Position numbers and translations under genes: made by a program | DNA from: Glossina fuscipes | Taxonomy: Eukaryota; Arthropoda; Insecta; Diptera; Glossinidae | Assembly (NCBI RefSeq): GCF_014805625.2 | Contig: NW_023998416.1 | Span: 16,822,401 to 16,886,400 of the forward strand | Direction: 5' to 3' | Length of the DNA: 64,000 nt | Notes under the pieces: generated by a model | The model's input: the letters and a program-made list of their open reading frames with translations, nothing else | Told to the model about the DNA's origin: nothing | Database searches by the model: none | In this document: piece after piece, positions 36,925-50,199 of the stretch | Position numbering within the stretch: position 1 is the stretch's first letter | Layout of the letters: each line of letters begins with the position of its first letter

Positions 36925-39900
36925 ATATGAAAAAATTATAATTTTGCACAAGCGCTGAGTAACAGTGTTTTGGCATTCTAAGTTCATGTGAGAAATGTGT
37001 ATCGGCAACCCTGCCTACGAAAACGGAATAGGAGAAAAATGTCCAATTTTCCACAAGTCATGGTGAAAATTAATTCACAATAACGATTTCACATAAAAAT
37101 TAATTACGCTGGTTGACTTTTCGAGCATCCGCCAATATAATAGCGTTCATTAAAAGTATGTCTTTACATAAAGACAAGGCATAACTATGATGTATTATCA
37201 CGAGAAGGCAATTAATGATTGTATTAGGTAAAATGGCGTAAGGTATCTAATCGTAAGCATTGCCTAACTATAATGTTCTTACTTCGTTTCTTAATTTATT
37301 TACATACAAAATCCAGCTTCGATAGAATAATTTCTGAATTAAGTAAACAGAGGACTTTTAAAAGTAATCTTAAACTAAATAATTATAACTTCAACTTTTA
37401 TAAAAGTTTGCAACTCAGAAGTATGTAGATGTTTAAGATAAAAAATCACTTCTAAATAAACAAATAAGAAGAAACGGGAGAAACCCGCGCAGATGCAATA
37501 CTCGTAGCAGACGTTGATTGAGTTGGGATTGTACCGTTAAAGCGAATTAAGCAAGCAGAAGCTTGACAACCGATCACAGCAAACGTTGCGACGCTGCTAA
37601 CAAATCATATGGAACAGATAAGAAGTTAATTTAAAGAAATGACATCGGCATGACACAGGCATCAAAGGAATTTGGTTTGATAGTGTTGCTGGCAGTACTT
37701 GACAAATAATAACAATAGTTTAACCAATCTTAATTCAAATATTTATACTAATCGGTCGCAAACTCATTTACCATGAAAAACCGTATGTCGTTGCTTTAAT
37801 TTTCTTTTTGCAAAAATGAAGACAGTGTCACTTATACGGTATTTAATTAACCGCAACTACGCTCAACTCCTAGTTTATGCGGTAGATACGTTCTTTAGAA
37901 AACCGTGCAAAAAATCGTGTTAAAAGAATACATGCTTCATGTCAGAAATTTGGGGATATGTTCTCCAACTATAGAGAAATTGTCTTAGATAAAAAAAAAG
38001 GTGCAAAAAGTCTTAATGAAATCCATTTTATTAAAAAAAATAAATAAAATTAGTGTAGAGTGCAAATTTAATCCATAAGTTCAACATATAAAAGTTTAAA
38101 TTGAAATTAGGAATAAAAATTAATTTCTACTAAGTATTGACCGCTACTGGGCAACAAGCGCGCACTTTCATTGCCGACTGAAGCAAAAGTACTGTCATCA
38201 ATAGATATGTTAAGCCAACTGTTGGATATGGTTTAAATGGTGAATTTCATTCGCTATTAACGGCTATGTAGGCTGACCGACTTCTGATCACTTCATTCCC
38301 CCAATATATACATATATATATATGTATAAATAAATCTCTGTGAGGCACTGTCAAAATTCGAATTAAAAAAAAAACTTTTTTGGGATTCCTGCTAGAGTTC
38401 GCATAAAAAAGTTCCTGTATGTGAATCGTGTTATTTTAAAATCGTGCAAAAAAAAATCCGTGTGAAAAAAGTTGGGTATACTTAAAACGATAGAATAACT
38501 TTGGTGGATGAATTTGATCTACACTTTAAAGTTTTGCAGACAATCCACAGTTTTCGTAACGAAGAGGGAACCGATAAGCATATTAGATTCCTTAATACTT
38601 ATTCTGGCGCCAGTGTCGGATAATAAACTCCATGTGCCGGCTATAACTAGGAAAGCATTCAGCAGTTAACATTCGTATTCTCACTGATAAGTAACGCGAT
38701 TTTTAATTCATATAATAATAAGTATGACGAAAAATTATCATACCACATATTTATGTGTAATGGTTATCTCTTTAGAAGTCAACGCAATCGGAAAATTTGA
38801 TGTAAGACTGGAGAGCACTATTCAGCTGTTTTCTGGATAACCAAGCAACGATTGATTCTTTGAAAGCAGACATAATATCGACCCCGCAAATGCCTCATCA
38901 ATTGGCCTAAAATTTCACAGCAGGGTACGATTTCGGCCTACATTCACTCGTTTACTGTGCCAGGTTGTATGGTTTCAAAGAAGTTATTTAGTGAGGAAAG
39001 CTCAGCGAATAAAAAGAAAGAAGGCTTAGCTAAAATTTATTGTTTTCGCTCTATAGAAAGTGCAATAATTTTTTTACCAATCTAATACAGGGGCGTGTAC
39101 AAACTTATACATGTATGTTTATAAAAGGCCAAGAAAAGCACTGCTGTGTAAGTAAACCCCAACTAAAATAAAACCAACGCTCAAATCAAATAAATGTATA
39201 AAATATTTTTATTTACCCCAAAGCAAAAAAAAATAAATAAATAAATAAATAAATGCATGTTTTTCAAAGAAAAAATCATTTCGAGCAAGAAAAAACCGTA
39301 ATTCGAACGAGAATCGAATCATGAGAATCCAGTAACTGAAGTGAACATGTGAAAGCGGTTCGACTGTCTGGTTTATTGCAAGTGTATCGCGCTGCGAGCT
39401 ATTTTTTTGGACCTTACAAAGGAAATTAAACTTATTGAATGTTACTACGGGCGTTACCATCATTCGGTAAACTACTCTGGAGAGCGAGGCCATACAAATT
39501 AAAAACAGAGTGGCTGCATAAGCCGAAAGCGACAAACAGAGAAAAACCGAAAATCAAAGAAAAACAAAGAAAGTTTTCTGACCTTCAGAACGAATTTTGA
39601 ATACCCAGCGCTAACGAGAAGAATCAAAACATTTTTTTTTTTTTTTCAATATAAAGTGATTGAGACAGCGTATGATTACCATTTTAATAAAGTTTCGGTA
39701 GCTTAAAGAATGTATTAATCTTCGATTTGAAGGCATACTGAGCCACTTTGATTAAATGTTAGAAGAGGAAAATAGCTTGACTACATTACCATTGTCTGTT
39801 CGAATTTGTTCTAAGGAAAGAGCCTAAACAGGAAGGTTGGATCCTGTCAATGTCTAATTTATGCTCAGAACGGATAATATTAATCGATTAAGAATATCAC

Positions 39901-39965
39901 ATCAAACTCTATATATATACATTTATGTTTATATTTTGCACCACAATCGTTATATTGAGCTTGTG
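36925..39965. other. Gene-free AT-rich stretch
   Basis: No exon with EGF cysteine spacing and no transposase was recognised. There is an (ATAA)n run at 39230-39253. The 108-codon minus-strand frame 39209-39535 begins downstream of that run and has no motif I can name. Confidence 0.5.
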
Positions 39966-39969
39966 AAAA

Positions 39970-40210
39970 TGTATGCAACACCCAGAAGGACTTGAGATAA
40001 ATCAACCTTTTAGTAAACTTATGCCATTTTGTTTTCGTGTGTTCACCTTACAGATCAGAGTTTTTGAACTATTTTTAGATATTTGAACCGACATGCTGTG
40101 ATCCACGGACGAATACTTTTGAAAATGGTACGGATGGAATCACTTTTTCGACGGCCTCCCATATAACCATGTGTTTTGAAAAGTCGTTACATGAATGATT
40201 GTAGAGTGAT
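39970..40210 (+). repeat. Dispersed repeat family B, copy 3
   Basis: It opens with CAACACCCAGAAGGACTTGA (39979) and about 150 bases later has GAAAATGGTACGGATGG, AATCACTTTTTCGACGGCC and TCCCATATAACCATG. The copy at 48.8 kb shares both the ACCCAGAAGGACTTGA opening and the later core, which helps to set the family limits. Confidence 0.65.
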
Positions 40211-40214
40211 GTAG

Positions 40215-43200
40215 GTTATCGAATGGTGGGTAGTATTTTTTCCTGTTATTTATGCACGTTTGTAAGCTTTTTCTAATAATACGTTCCCCTATCCGTGTAC
40301 ACCAGGGGATATGAAATCGTGTAAAATATTAAACTAACAAACGGCATAAATCTCTTTTAAAAACTTATGCGTCTTTTTTTTTGTTTACGTTTGTTGCTGA
40401 CATAACACTTGTTCAATGACTTTTTGGCCAACATTTCATTTATTTAATGTTTCGTCGTATTTGCTTTATTTAAACGTTTTCATATTTATGACAAGTAAAG
40501 TCGCTCGTCGTTAGAATATTTTTTCCTCTTTTTTTCCATAAAGATTTTATTTGATGAAGATTGATTTTTATACTTTTTAAATGCTTTCTGACATCCAAAG
40601 CATTTTCACATAAATTAAAGACAAAAATTATTTTAATTATAATAATATTTCAGATTTTACCTTTGACTATTCCAAGCAGTTTATGTGTTAGAGAAAAGTT
40701 TTGCTATCGCACCTGAAATGTAGAAAGAGGAATATATCAATAAGTATGCAATTATCAATACGTTCAACAGATCAATATGTTTTTTATTTCAGACATTAAT
40801 TCAAGGCTTTTTTATTTAACCTAAATCCGTGCACATCCTCTGAGACTTACGGAATTTCTTTCTAACTGTAAACCTGTGAAGCTCATCGTGGTAGGATTCA
40901 CAACAAAAACAAATACATGGATTAGGATTAAAAATGGTTTGGTGTAAATGATCGCATCTGTCTTAACCACTTTTCCAGATAAAGTGACACTGGTTCACCA
41001 ATAATACGAATCTTCTAGGTTTTAAAGTAAACCAATTATCCACAACAACAATTAAGTTTTTCTCTTAAAAATTGATTGCATCACGAGACGTATTCAGGTG
41101 TATTCAGACGTATTCGGGCCATCTCGTTGAAACCAAATTGATAGCATGATTCGTGCCACTGAAAAACACGTTTTTTCTATCATAAAGTAAAAAGGAAAGT
41201 ACAAGCTCTTAAGGACGACTGCTGAGTAGTTGTCCTCGATTTTTATGCACACTTCAATTCACGGCATTGATATCGGCAATAATGCGTTTGTTTTATGACA
41301 GGTTTGATTTCTAGCACCTCAAAGACTACCATTTGATCTCAATCACATTAGAAATAGTAAGCTTTATAGGTCGATTACGTCAGCCATAAATTTATTTATT
41401 TATGTTGTTGTAATTAATTTTGTAAAAAATCTTATACATTATGCAACGAAAAAGACAGGTCTTATGATGTTTAAAAACCTTTTTCTGTTTTTTTCGTTAA
41501 TATGACCAATCGATCAACGGCATATTACTATTGAACTTTTCATAGCAAGCTAAAAGATGGATAACCAGCTTTTCGTAGTTAGCCGCTCCAACATTCAATA
41601 TTTCATACATATATATAATAGCTTAGGTGCCCGAAAAGCTATAAGCAAACATCATTGAAACTTTCTCCGAATCACTAAAATTGATTTTCATTATCTATCT
41701 TTTATTGTCCTCTTGTTAAGCCTTCCAATTGAGAAAAAGAAAACTCTAGACCAAACTTAATTCCTGAACAAATATACCGCAATATCTAAGTTTCCCGTTT
41801 GCCTAAAATTCAAATGATATTCTTATAAGTGAACATCAATATATATAGTATTAAGAGCACAACAGCCAATAACTCGATTTAAACGATTGAAACTTAAAGA
41901 GTAGACTCAGTAAAGTGCCCAAAGGGTTTCACGTGCTTTTATCGTAAAATTTTTTATTATGATTATTTATTAGGTTGACTTTACAAATTGCGAAAACACC
42001 TTCAAGCAAGTTAGCAAGATAATCTCCCCAAAAAAAAGAACGGAAAGGATTATTTTTGGTTGACGTTGATATTATAAATGATTTTATCCTCTGACGTATT
42101 CATAAATTAAAATATCAAAAATGAAAATGAAAAATTATGGAAAAATTAAAAAAATAATAACAACAAATAGAGGAGAGATAGCGAAATTTATTTTGTAAAT
42201 AAAAATAGATAAACGCATGTATTTTTTATGAATTTTTATGCGCACATAGATATATGCATGTATTGGTGGGCAAAAAACTAATTTCCCTGTTCGTAGCTTT
42301 AAAAAAAAGACAATTTTAGTGCTCACGAAGAAAAGTCGCAGTCGAAAAAATTGATATCAATTTTGAATGCATTACCATTATCACGATATTTATTGTATAG
42401 ACCATCTACTCAAATGGATCATGATGTGATAATCAAAAGCCTTCATGTCGCCGAATGCGGCATCGCGTCCTATTTAGCCCTACCTCTAATGTTCCATTAG
42501 GCTGTCATACTGGATTGCAGTGTTATCATGTTTGTTAACAACTTTTATGCATAATTAACGTTCAATATTGATGGTTGACCATTTTGTCCGACGAACTTTT
42601 CGTTGGTCTAGTAATTTTAGTAAACTGGGACGCGACCCACCACCACTTGACTTAACGACTTTCCAAAATAAGTTTTTGTATGGAAAGTAATTGAAAAAGT
42701 GACGAAATCTCAACTATCTTCTGTGTATTACATACATCCACACAAACTTAACATACATATATACAACAAGTGGGTTAGGATATAACTGGGATAAATGGTT
42801 TTTGACGTGCTCATCTTAAGCGAAAGATTTAAACCAAAAATTTCAAAATTTTTCAAAAGTTTTTTTGGAACTACATTATGAATTAATTCCCATGAAGTGT
42901 AAATAAGTTTATTTAAGCTTGAGAGGTATACAATTTACACATCTGGTCGTTTTCTTAGATTTCTCCATTCATTTGTTCACATTAAATATTTGAATTCGTT
43001 GCACGACATCAAGCCAAAATGCTCAACACAATCTCCAAATTTTTTCACATATCGCTGATGGATTTCTTAGTGAAAAATGTCAAGAGCTTTTTGATTATTT
43101 TGTATTATTAGTTCAATCCACCAGCAATGTCTCGAACAAGTTTAAATTTCTTCTTAAATTAAAGTTTTCATTTCATGTTAAGCGACAAAGTGGAAAGTTT

Positions 43201-44695
43201 CTGAAATCAATTTTCATCCGTGAGCTCCACTATCGGCAGCATACACCTCTGCTGCTATGTTGAAAATGTCCGTTTGTTAGGTCTTTGTTTGATTAGGTTA
43301 GATTTAGTAAACCTTCATTGTACACCAACCAATAATCAATGTCCAGCGAGATTATCAGAGGCCATTACGTTGCATTTCGTATCGAGACAGAGGGACTAAC
43401 ATCATGCTTGGATGAAAATTGTACGCCGCACTCGTCGTTTTGGCTTCATAATGAAAGCTAATGCGTCTAATAATAAATCTAAGCCACAAAGCTTGAGAAT
43501 ATTTTTATAATATATAGAAAACCGTATACGAAAGCCTAAATGTCGTCTTATCCACCTATCTCCAGAACCCCTCAATTTTTTTTTTTTTTTTTCAAAGGAT
43601 AACTGGTTTCATGGGAAAATGTCGAAATAGCATTCCTGCCCATTCAATAGGAGAATGAATAGTCTAAAATGTCTAAAGCCTTTTAAAGGCTTTCTAATCC
43701 GTTTTAAACAAAAAATTGATTCGTTGAAAATAATCTTTACTTTAATAAATAAATTTGGTGAATAGTTTCAAAGTCAAAAGTGTATTTTTCAATTTTTATT
43801 TATTATATAAATAAATAAATTAAAGAAAACATCCTTTCTGTTTAATACAAAAGATAACGTAATAACGATAATGAATTCATCAATTATTATCAATTTTTTC
43901 AAATTTTCTTATTGTCCATTATGCAAACAATAAATAAATGTTTGCACATAAACACATATGTAAAGTCTGAGATTTCAAACGCAATTGAGTTCTCATTTCC
44001 ATACATATTTCAAAGTTTTACTTTTTACCTTGAACGTTGTTAACCTTTTAGGGATAGTTTTGCTCAGCGTTCACGAACAATAAGCATAAATTTAAATTCT
44101 AGTCTTTTTCTTCGAACTTCCGTTTACAAACAAATGAACAAAAAGGTTTTGTTAGTATTAAAAAGAAATAAAACGAAAAAGAAAAGAGGAAAAACAGAAA
44201 AGAAAGTCAGTTTTGTAACATTTTCTACAAATATTCTCTTTTCCTTATTTCAGCTCTCTCTCCCTCTCTCTGTCTATCTTTCACGTTGCTACTCTTATCA
44301 CGCTACTATTCATTACATAAAAACCCAAACACTACCTAAAGGTAAATAACTGGTAAGGAACAAAGGAAGCTGATAAAGCAGAGAGAACGACGGGGCGAAA
44401 GAGGGAAGTAAAAATTGTATGAGAGAGAGGGGGAAAGGGCTAGTCAATGGTATGAAACCTGCAACTGTTATGCAGATTTATGCTTGCATTAATTTGACTT
44501 TATGTAACAGTTTTCTTCTTCTTTTTTGGGTTGCTCGTACATTTAAGACCAAAGATGCAAAGAAATAAAACAACAGTGAAAACTATGATAAATGAAATTT
44601 TAAAGCGGAGATTTGGATTTGAAAAAAGTATTATTAAACAGTTTTATAACAAATTTAAAATAAGGCAACGGCAACATGAAAATTGCTGTTCATGC
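40215..44695. other. Gene-free AT-rich stretch
   Basis: No gene was recognised over 4.5 kb. There is a T run at 43579-43592, AATAAATAAAT runs near 43745-43820, a CTCTCTCCCTCTCTCTG patch near 44255 and a GAGAGAGAGGGGG patch near 44422. Lys-rich frames at 44134-44349 and 44531-44713 look like low-complexity products. Confidence 0.5.
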
Positions 44696-44699
44696 AATC

Positions 44700-45237
44700 T
44701 TTCATTCATATAATATATTAACGAATTCATATATTCGCATATTCGTATGTTTATGTAATCGTGTATTCACATATTCATCTATATCCAATAATTTATATAT
44801 TCGTATATTCAGGTACTCGTACATGCGTATATTTAGATATTCATATAATCATATGCTCACATATATTCATACATTAATATATTCATACATTCAAATGTTC
44901 ATCTGTTCATATATTCGAACCCTGAAACATCAAAACATTCATATATGCACATATTCTCAGATTCATATTCTGATGTATTCACATACTTATACGTTCATAT
45001 ATTCACGTATTCAATTATTCATACACATGTATATATATTCATATATAATCATAATCATTCACGAATTTATATATTCAAATGTCAATTTGTTCATATGCTT
45101 AAGCATTGATATATTCCTGCACTCGTGTATTCGGACATTCATATGTTTACGCACTCACATATTTATATATTCATATATTTATACATTCATATATACATAT
45201 ATTCGTACATCCATATACTCATCTATTCATATTAAAA
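44700..45237. repeat. Octanucleotide array, unit about ATATATTC, left block
   Basis: For about 540 bases the sequence is built of degenerate 8-bp units such as ATATATTC, ATACATTC, ATGTTCAT and GTACATCC, visible as TTC or TTCA recurring at 8-base spacing. Because 8 is not a multiple of 3, three units give a 24-base period translating as IYSYIHIF in every + frame, without stops. This explains an open frame of 195 codons at 44676-45263, which I do not call as a gene. The array resumes at 45571 after a mariner relic. Confidence 0.85.
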
Positions 45238-45249
45238 ATTTTAAAAAAT

Positions 45250-45562
45250 TAAGATCAATTTAATTTCATCCTCGTCGCTTTAAAAGTATCTACTCTCAGA
45301 CTTTATACACTTAAACCAACGTTTTTTCCAATCCTCGAAACAGTTGTTATAATCGATTTCCATTTTCCATTTCCCGCGATGCAGCTTGCATCTCTTCAAT
45401 CGAGTCAAAGTGTTATTCCCGGAGTGGTGTTTTTAGTTCAGAAAGCAGCCAGAAGTCAGTTGTTGTGGGGGGTGAATTTGTAACGAAATGGTCTCGAAAA
45501 ACTAATGTGGTACCAATCGAGATTTGTCGCGTTTCAGGGCCAACATATCTTTTAATAAATTG
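45250..45562 (-). pseudogene. Mariner-like transposase, C-terminal fragment
   Basis: Read on the minus strand: FRDHFVTNSPP, then TTTDFWLLSELKTPLRE (family PxxPDLAPCDFFLFxxLKxxLRG), a stop, HFDSIEEMQAASREMENGN, a frame change, then IDYNNCFEDWKKRWFKCIKS and ESRYF, a stop, and SDEDEIKLI. This is the end of a mariner-family transposase. The last catalytic Asp is kept in TTTDF. The spelling differs from the 12.1-kb copy (DWKKRW...KCI ending versus GIVTLPDRREKVVEN), so it belongs to another mariner lineage. Two stops and one frame change make it dead. It lies between two blocks of the octanucleotide array. Confidence 0.85.
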
Positions 45563-45570
45563 CTGACCGA

Positions 45571-45725
45571 CCCGTATTCATATATTCACCATATTCATAT
45601 ACTCAAATATTCAAACATTTATACATTCATGTATTCATAACATTATTTATTCATATGCTCATGTATATTCATAAATTTATATGTTCACACAGTCATAAAC
45701 ACTCAAATTTTATAAGCATGTCGTG
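45571..45725. repeat. Octanucleotide array, right block
   Basis: About 150 bases of the same degenerate ATATATTC/ATACATTC units as in 44700-45237, in the same orientation, fading out near 45725. I infer that both blocks were one array before the mariner fragment arrived, or that the array spread outwards from the element's flanks. Confidence 0.75.
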
Positions 45726-45729
45726 CCTT

Positions 45730-48700
45730 CAATTGGTACCCGTGGACACTTGCTTGGAAGCGAATAGAGCTTAATACTTTCTCAACTAGTTTATTGTTAA
45801 TAGACCAAAAAAGGTCAATTTAATTTAGAGAACTAAAGCATCAATGTTTAAATAGTTCCCTTTTTTTCGCTCATATACACATGTACGGTTCTTTGACGCA
45901 GCTATTTAATTTAATTATAGTTGAAAACTTCCTTTTTTCATTACTTACCATTACTGATTCACACTCTGCGGTAGTGTGCAGTTTAAACGTCATTTAAATG
46001 TTCAAATAAAACGTACAAATATTCACATATCGCATATCCGGGCGTGTGTATATATGTATTATAAATTCAATATTGTACCCGTACTCATATCAATGCATCG
46101 TAAATAATGCAGTTTGACAAAAAGCTAAAGACCTTTTTTATCATAACATTTATTAAAATTTTTATTTGATATGTAAATGAAACCCACACCATACATACAT
46201 AAAGAGATACCTTTAATAAAAAGACTTTAGTTTCATGTACAAAAACTGTTCAAAATAATATCCATTAAATTGATATTTTCATAGTTGATCTTTTGCTATA
46301 AAAAGCAAGTATATATACATATAGATATCTAAAGTCAATACACACATGCATACATACATATATTATATATGTATACTCATATGTTACCTTTAACTGCTAC
46401 TTTCTTTTTAAGGTTTTTTTTTTTTTTTTGCTCTGTGTTTATACATCAGAAGATAAGTAATTTTGTCATTTTGTTTGCCATCTCTCAAATATTGGATTTG
46501 AGCGACCAGAGATATTATGTAAATATAGACTATATATTTTCGTGCGCAAAATAAAAAGTTTACGGAAGCTATGCTAATTGGGCGAGATATTAAGTGACAG
46601 AAAAATCCCTGCAGTCAAGCCAACTTTTTTGAGGAAGGATTCAACTGTTTTATCCGAAATAAAATACTTGTGCACTTGTACCATTTACCTGATAAGTATT
46701 ACACAACTAATTGTAGATAAATGCGAATTGTTGATTGCCTGCTCAATATAGAAAACAATTAGTTATTTATTTAAATAGCTGAGTGTAAATAAAAAATATA
46801 GTAAAACCATAATCCGAAATCCATGGATGCGATTTCAAATAGGCATAACATAATTATTACATCGATTTCCTTAAAAAAAGAAGTAAGTTAATTTACTTTT
46901 CCATCTATAAGAGCAGTTTAAAGCTTTTATAGCACATCCCTGATCGTTCAAAGACCCTACTCAAGCAGCCTTATTCTGCTTTTGCATTTAGTATATGATC
47001 GGTCACTAATGATTAGAGGAAACAATATGCTTTATTGTTTTAGTTTTTGTGACTTTGTATCAAATGTGGTAAAGCACATCCACAGTCGTAACTATCCTCC
47101 AATATTAACCTTTTTATAAAACAAAATTCTTAAATCACGAAATTCATGAAAAAAAAAATGCTTTCATTGATGATGCTTTGATTGATAATTGTTTTGCAAC
47201 GTGCAACATCTCTGCATTGGTGGTCAGAGTATCACCGCAAAAATAGAGGGAGAAACCTGAACTTTGCAATGTACATTTTAATTTAAGGGCCACAATTTAA
47301 TTTTGTAGATTGATCCTTGGAATAATAAGCTTTCTAATGAAACTAATGCAAGGACGTATTTCGTCACCATTCTTGCTCGCTAAGCTTGGTTTCAACATTC
47401 CCTCAAGTGTCTCAACGGATTTTCTTTCCCTTATGTTGTGCGGCTAAATTGTGAACCCTTTTTTCGTTTCTGCTTGTTATGTAAACAATTTAATGATGTT
47501 TATTATATGTTTTCAATAAGCATTTCCAGTGATTGTGTAAAATCATTCCTGCTTGACTTTACGCGATTAAGACTGTTTCTCTATACAATTGAATTGAATC
47601 CGTCATAAGGGGAATGTGGGATACTCACGACATCAGCCGTGGCATTACAGTTTTCTATAGACATTTTTTTCTCCTATCTCTGTTGTAATGGTAAATTAGT
47701 ACTTTAAATTATCGAATTAAACACCTGGTGCTGCTTTCAATTAAATTTTTTAAGTTACCATAAGATAAATCAATCGTATTATAGGCATGTAACTTGATTC
47801 TCTATATAGTGTTTCCCTAGTTTGCGGTACCCATCTAACTAAGTTTTTCTTCACACATTAGTTTGTGTTCGATGCTCTCGTTACCTAATATTTTATGCGT
47901 GGGCACGCCTACTATCTATAAAAAAAAAAAAAAGATTTGCTATATAAAATTTAGTTTAGCATTAGAATGACTCTTACTAAGAAAACCGTTTTAATAAAAA
48001 ATCTATTGATCCTCTCTCAGGATCGCTCCTGCAACAGTTCCTCACTTCACTTTACAAGACTTCAAGTGTTCAGCAGCATTCAGAAAATTGAGCCCAAAGC
48101 CTATATAAATATGCCGCAATTTAATACGTTCACAGATTTTATAAACCAAATAAGTGAAGATACTCCCAGTTCATTATGCCTGACGGCTTGCAAAAACAAT
48201 TGTTTTTAGATATATTTATCATTTGTTTAAAATATTTAACACAAAATAAACCGCAAAAAAAAACTAAACACACTTTGGTTGTATGACTGACATTTGTTGG
48301 TTTATCTAAATGTGCTTTAAGCTCGATTGCCTATAAAACACCTGTGTGTTATCTGTGAATGTATTTTTGTAAATTGCAGTAAAAAACTTTAAAATATGGC
48401 AAACAGATTTTTTCCCTTTTTTTGCCCATAAGTTTCCCTCAAATTTATTTCGAAATTTTTACTTAAACAGCATTTTTAAAATTTTAAACTAACTACTATG
48501 CGTTTGGAAATCATGCGAGCAGTTTGGAATTGTTTCGTGAGATTTTTAATCAAAAGAAGTTTGCTTCAAACATTTTTAAAATTTTCGATACTGAAATAAA
48601 GTTTTAAGTCAAGATAATTAAAATATTTGGTGTCTTTTTTCTCCCACATCTTCACCATATTTAGCTGCGATACCATAGCAACGTTCGATACAATGAGGAA

Positions 48701-48775
48701 TGCATTAATGAATAGCGTATGTGCTTTTCGAAAAGCTAATACTACGTTTTACAAACATATTCTTCTACACCATTT
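45730..48775. other. Gene-free AT-rich stretch
   Basis: No gene recognised. It holds CATA-type simple sequence (46310-46380) and homopolymers at 46417-46429 and 47921-47932. An 80-codon + frame at 47967-48209 has mixed composition and five Cys but no motif and no convincing splice context, so it is only noted. Confidence 0.5.
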
Positions 48776-48779
48776 TTCA

Positions 48780-49000
48780 TATACAGACACAATACCCAGA
48801 AGGACTTGAAGTAGTTCCACGTCTTATTATACCTCTTGTCTGTGCGTCTGTCCATGTTGTTTCCTTGTGTCAATCTACAAATTGATAAACGGAGGGGTTT
48901 TAGTTCAACGGCGAACGCTATTGAAAATGGTTGGGATAGGATCACCTCTTCGAGTACTTTCCATATACCACTCCATTTTAAAAAGGCGCTACAGGCCAGG
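48780..49000 (+). repeat. Dispersed repeat family B, copy 4
   Basis: It has ATACCCAGAAGGACTTGAAG (48791), a CTTGTCTGTGCGTCTGTCC run, and the core TTGAAAATGGTTGGGATAGG followed by ATCACCTCTTCGAG and CCATATACCAC. Both ends match the copy at 39.97 kb in order. Confidence 0.65.
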
Positions 49001-49004
49001 GGGT

Positions 49005-49655
49005 TGGAGTAGGATACTGTTTACTTCTTTCTTTCTTTTTTAACAAATTTATTTTAATTACTTCGCAAATATAGTTCACACTGCTTCTATGAAATTAATC
49101 TGAGGAGAAATTAGCGCGTCATAATTTCAACTGGTTATCAGTTTGATATTTAGGGGGATATTTTGAGATTATACTCGACGCTAGTCGTAGGAGAAAATCA
49201 TGTGTTTTCTTATTATCATATTGTTGATTTTGTTCGAATTTTAGTATTATATAAAATATTCTAATATCGATTGGTATACACACATAAGATTGTTAAGTCG
49301 CGCAAACGACAAACAAAAGTATGCTTTGTAACTTGCGACGTCGCTGTGGTATTATCCAGAATACGAATATTAATCTTAAACTCACCAAGGGCAGCCTTTA
49401 TTTAACTATTACTAACTGTATATAAGTGTAAAGTATGGCAGATGAATAGAAGGCCTTACTTATCCGTCTAATGTATAGTGTGCAAAGCCAGATTAAAACG
49501 GATAGAAAGACAAGAAATAAGAGAAAAAAAAAACTGTAAAAGAAAATCTTTATGTAAATAAAAATGTAAGAGAATTATATTTGGCTGCGACTAAATCTTT
49601 TATATGCATCAACCTTTTTCTAGAAAAGACTAAAAAAAAAAAAAAACGGAATTAC
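49005..49655. other. Gene-free AT-rich stretch
   Basis: Nothing recognised beyond A runs (49527, 49633-49646). The 83-codon frame 49581-49832 overlaps one of these runs and the repeat that follows. Confidence 0.45.
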
Positions 49656-49659
49656 GATA

Positions 49660-50195
49660 TTCTACAATATTGTTGGGCGTGGTTGATCGTATCTACAGAA
49701 TATTATTTTATAGCAATCTATGCCCTCTGTCTGAAGCCGACATCTGCATGTTTGCGTTCATGTATACGCTTACCAGAGCAATTGTGTCATGTCTACAATA
49801 GTTTGCGTTTGGTATCGATCGATGATACGTAGATTTTATTGGGCCTCTGAAGCTTCTTTCTGATTACTGCAAGCAAAAGCAAAAGGATGACATTTCAACG
49901 AGCAAAAAACGTAGTTTATTTTTGAAAACAGAGTTGGTCTCAGGTTATGTTGAATTGTGGGCTTATTGTTTGACCGATTTGGCTCAATCTCAATGCCAGC
50001 CTGCGAGCAAGAAGTTAGAATTTAAAACGTATAGCGTTGTTTTTTGACCACAGACAATAAGTAGACCAACAGAAAGACAGTCAGAAGGACAGACGGACAC
50101 GCTTAAATCGCTTTAAAATGTGCTGGGTGTTGCCAACGTGTTAACGAAATGTATACAACCCTTACCCTTTGGTGATGGGCATAATTATTAGTATT
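49660..50195 (+). repeat. Dispersed repeat family A, degenerate or composite
   Basis: It contains TTGGGCGTGGTTGATCG, then TTTTATTGGGCCTCTGAAGC (as in the 6.9-kb copy). A second set near 50085-50185 has CAGAAGGACAGACGGACAC, GCTTAAATCGCTTTAAAATG, a GTTGCCAACG segment and CCTTTGGTGATGGGCATAAT. The two ending sequences suggest two family members in tandem or one nested in another. Confidence 0.55.
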
Positions 50196-50199
50196 ATTG

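Noticed and set aside
39209..39535. 108-codon minus-strand frame
   Set aside because: Its N-terminal half has no motif and its end runs into an ATAA tetranucleotide repeat.
44676..45263. Open frame of 195 codons on the + strand
   Set aside because: It is the translation of an 8-bp tandem array; any frame through it stays open, and the peptide is the array's 8-residue repeat.
47967..48209. 80-codon + frame of mixed composition with five Cys
   Set aside because: The Cys spacing does not fit an EGF domain, and no supporting splice signals or known motif were seen.
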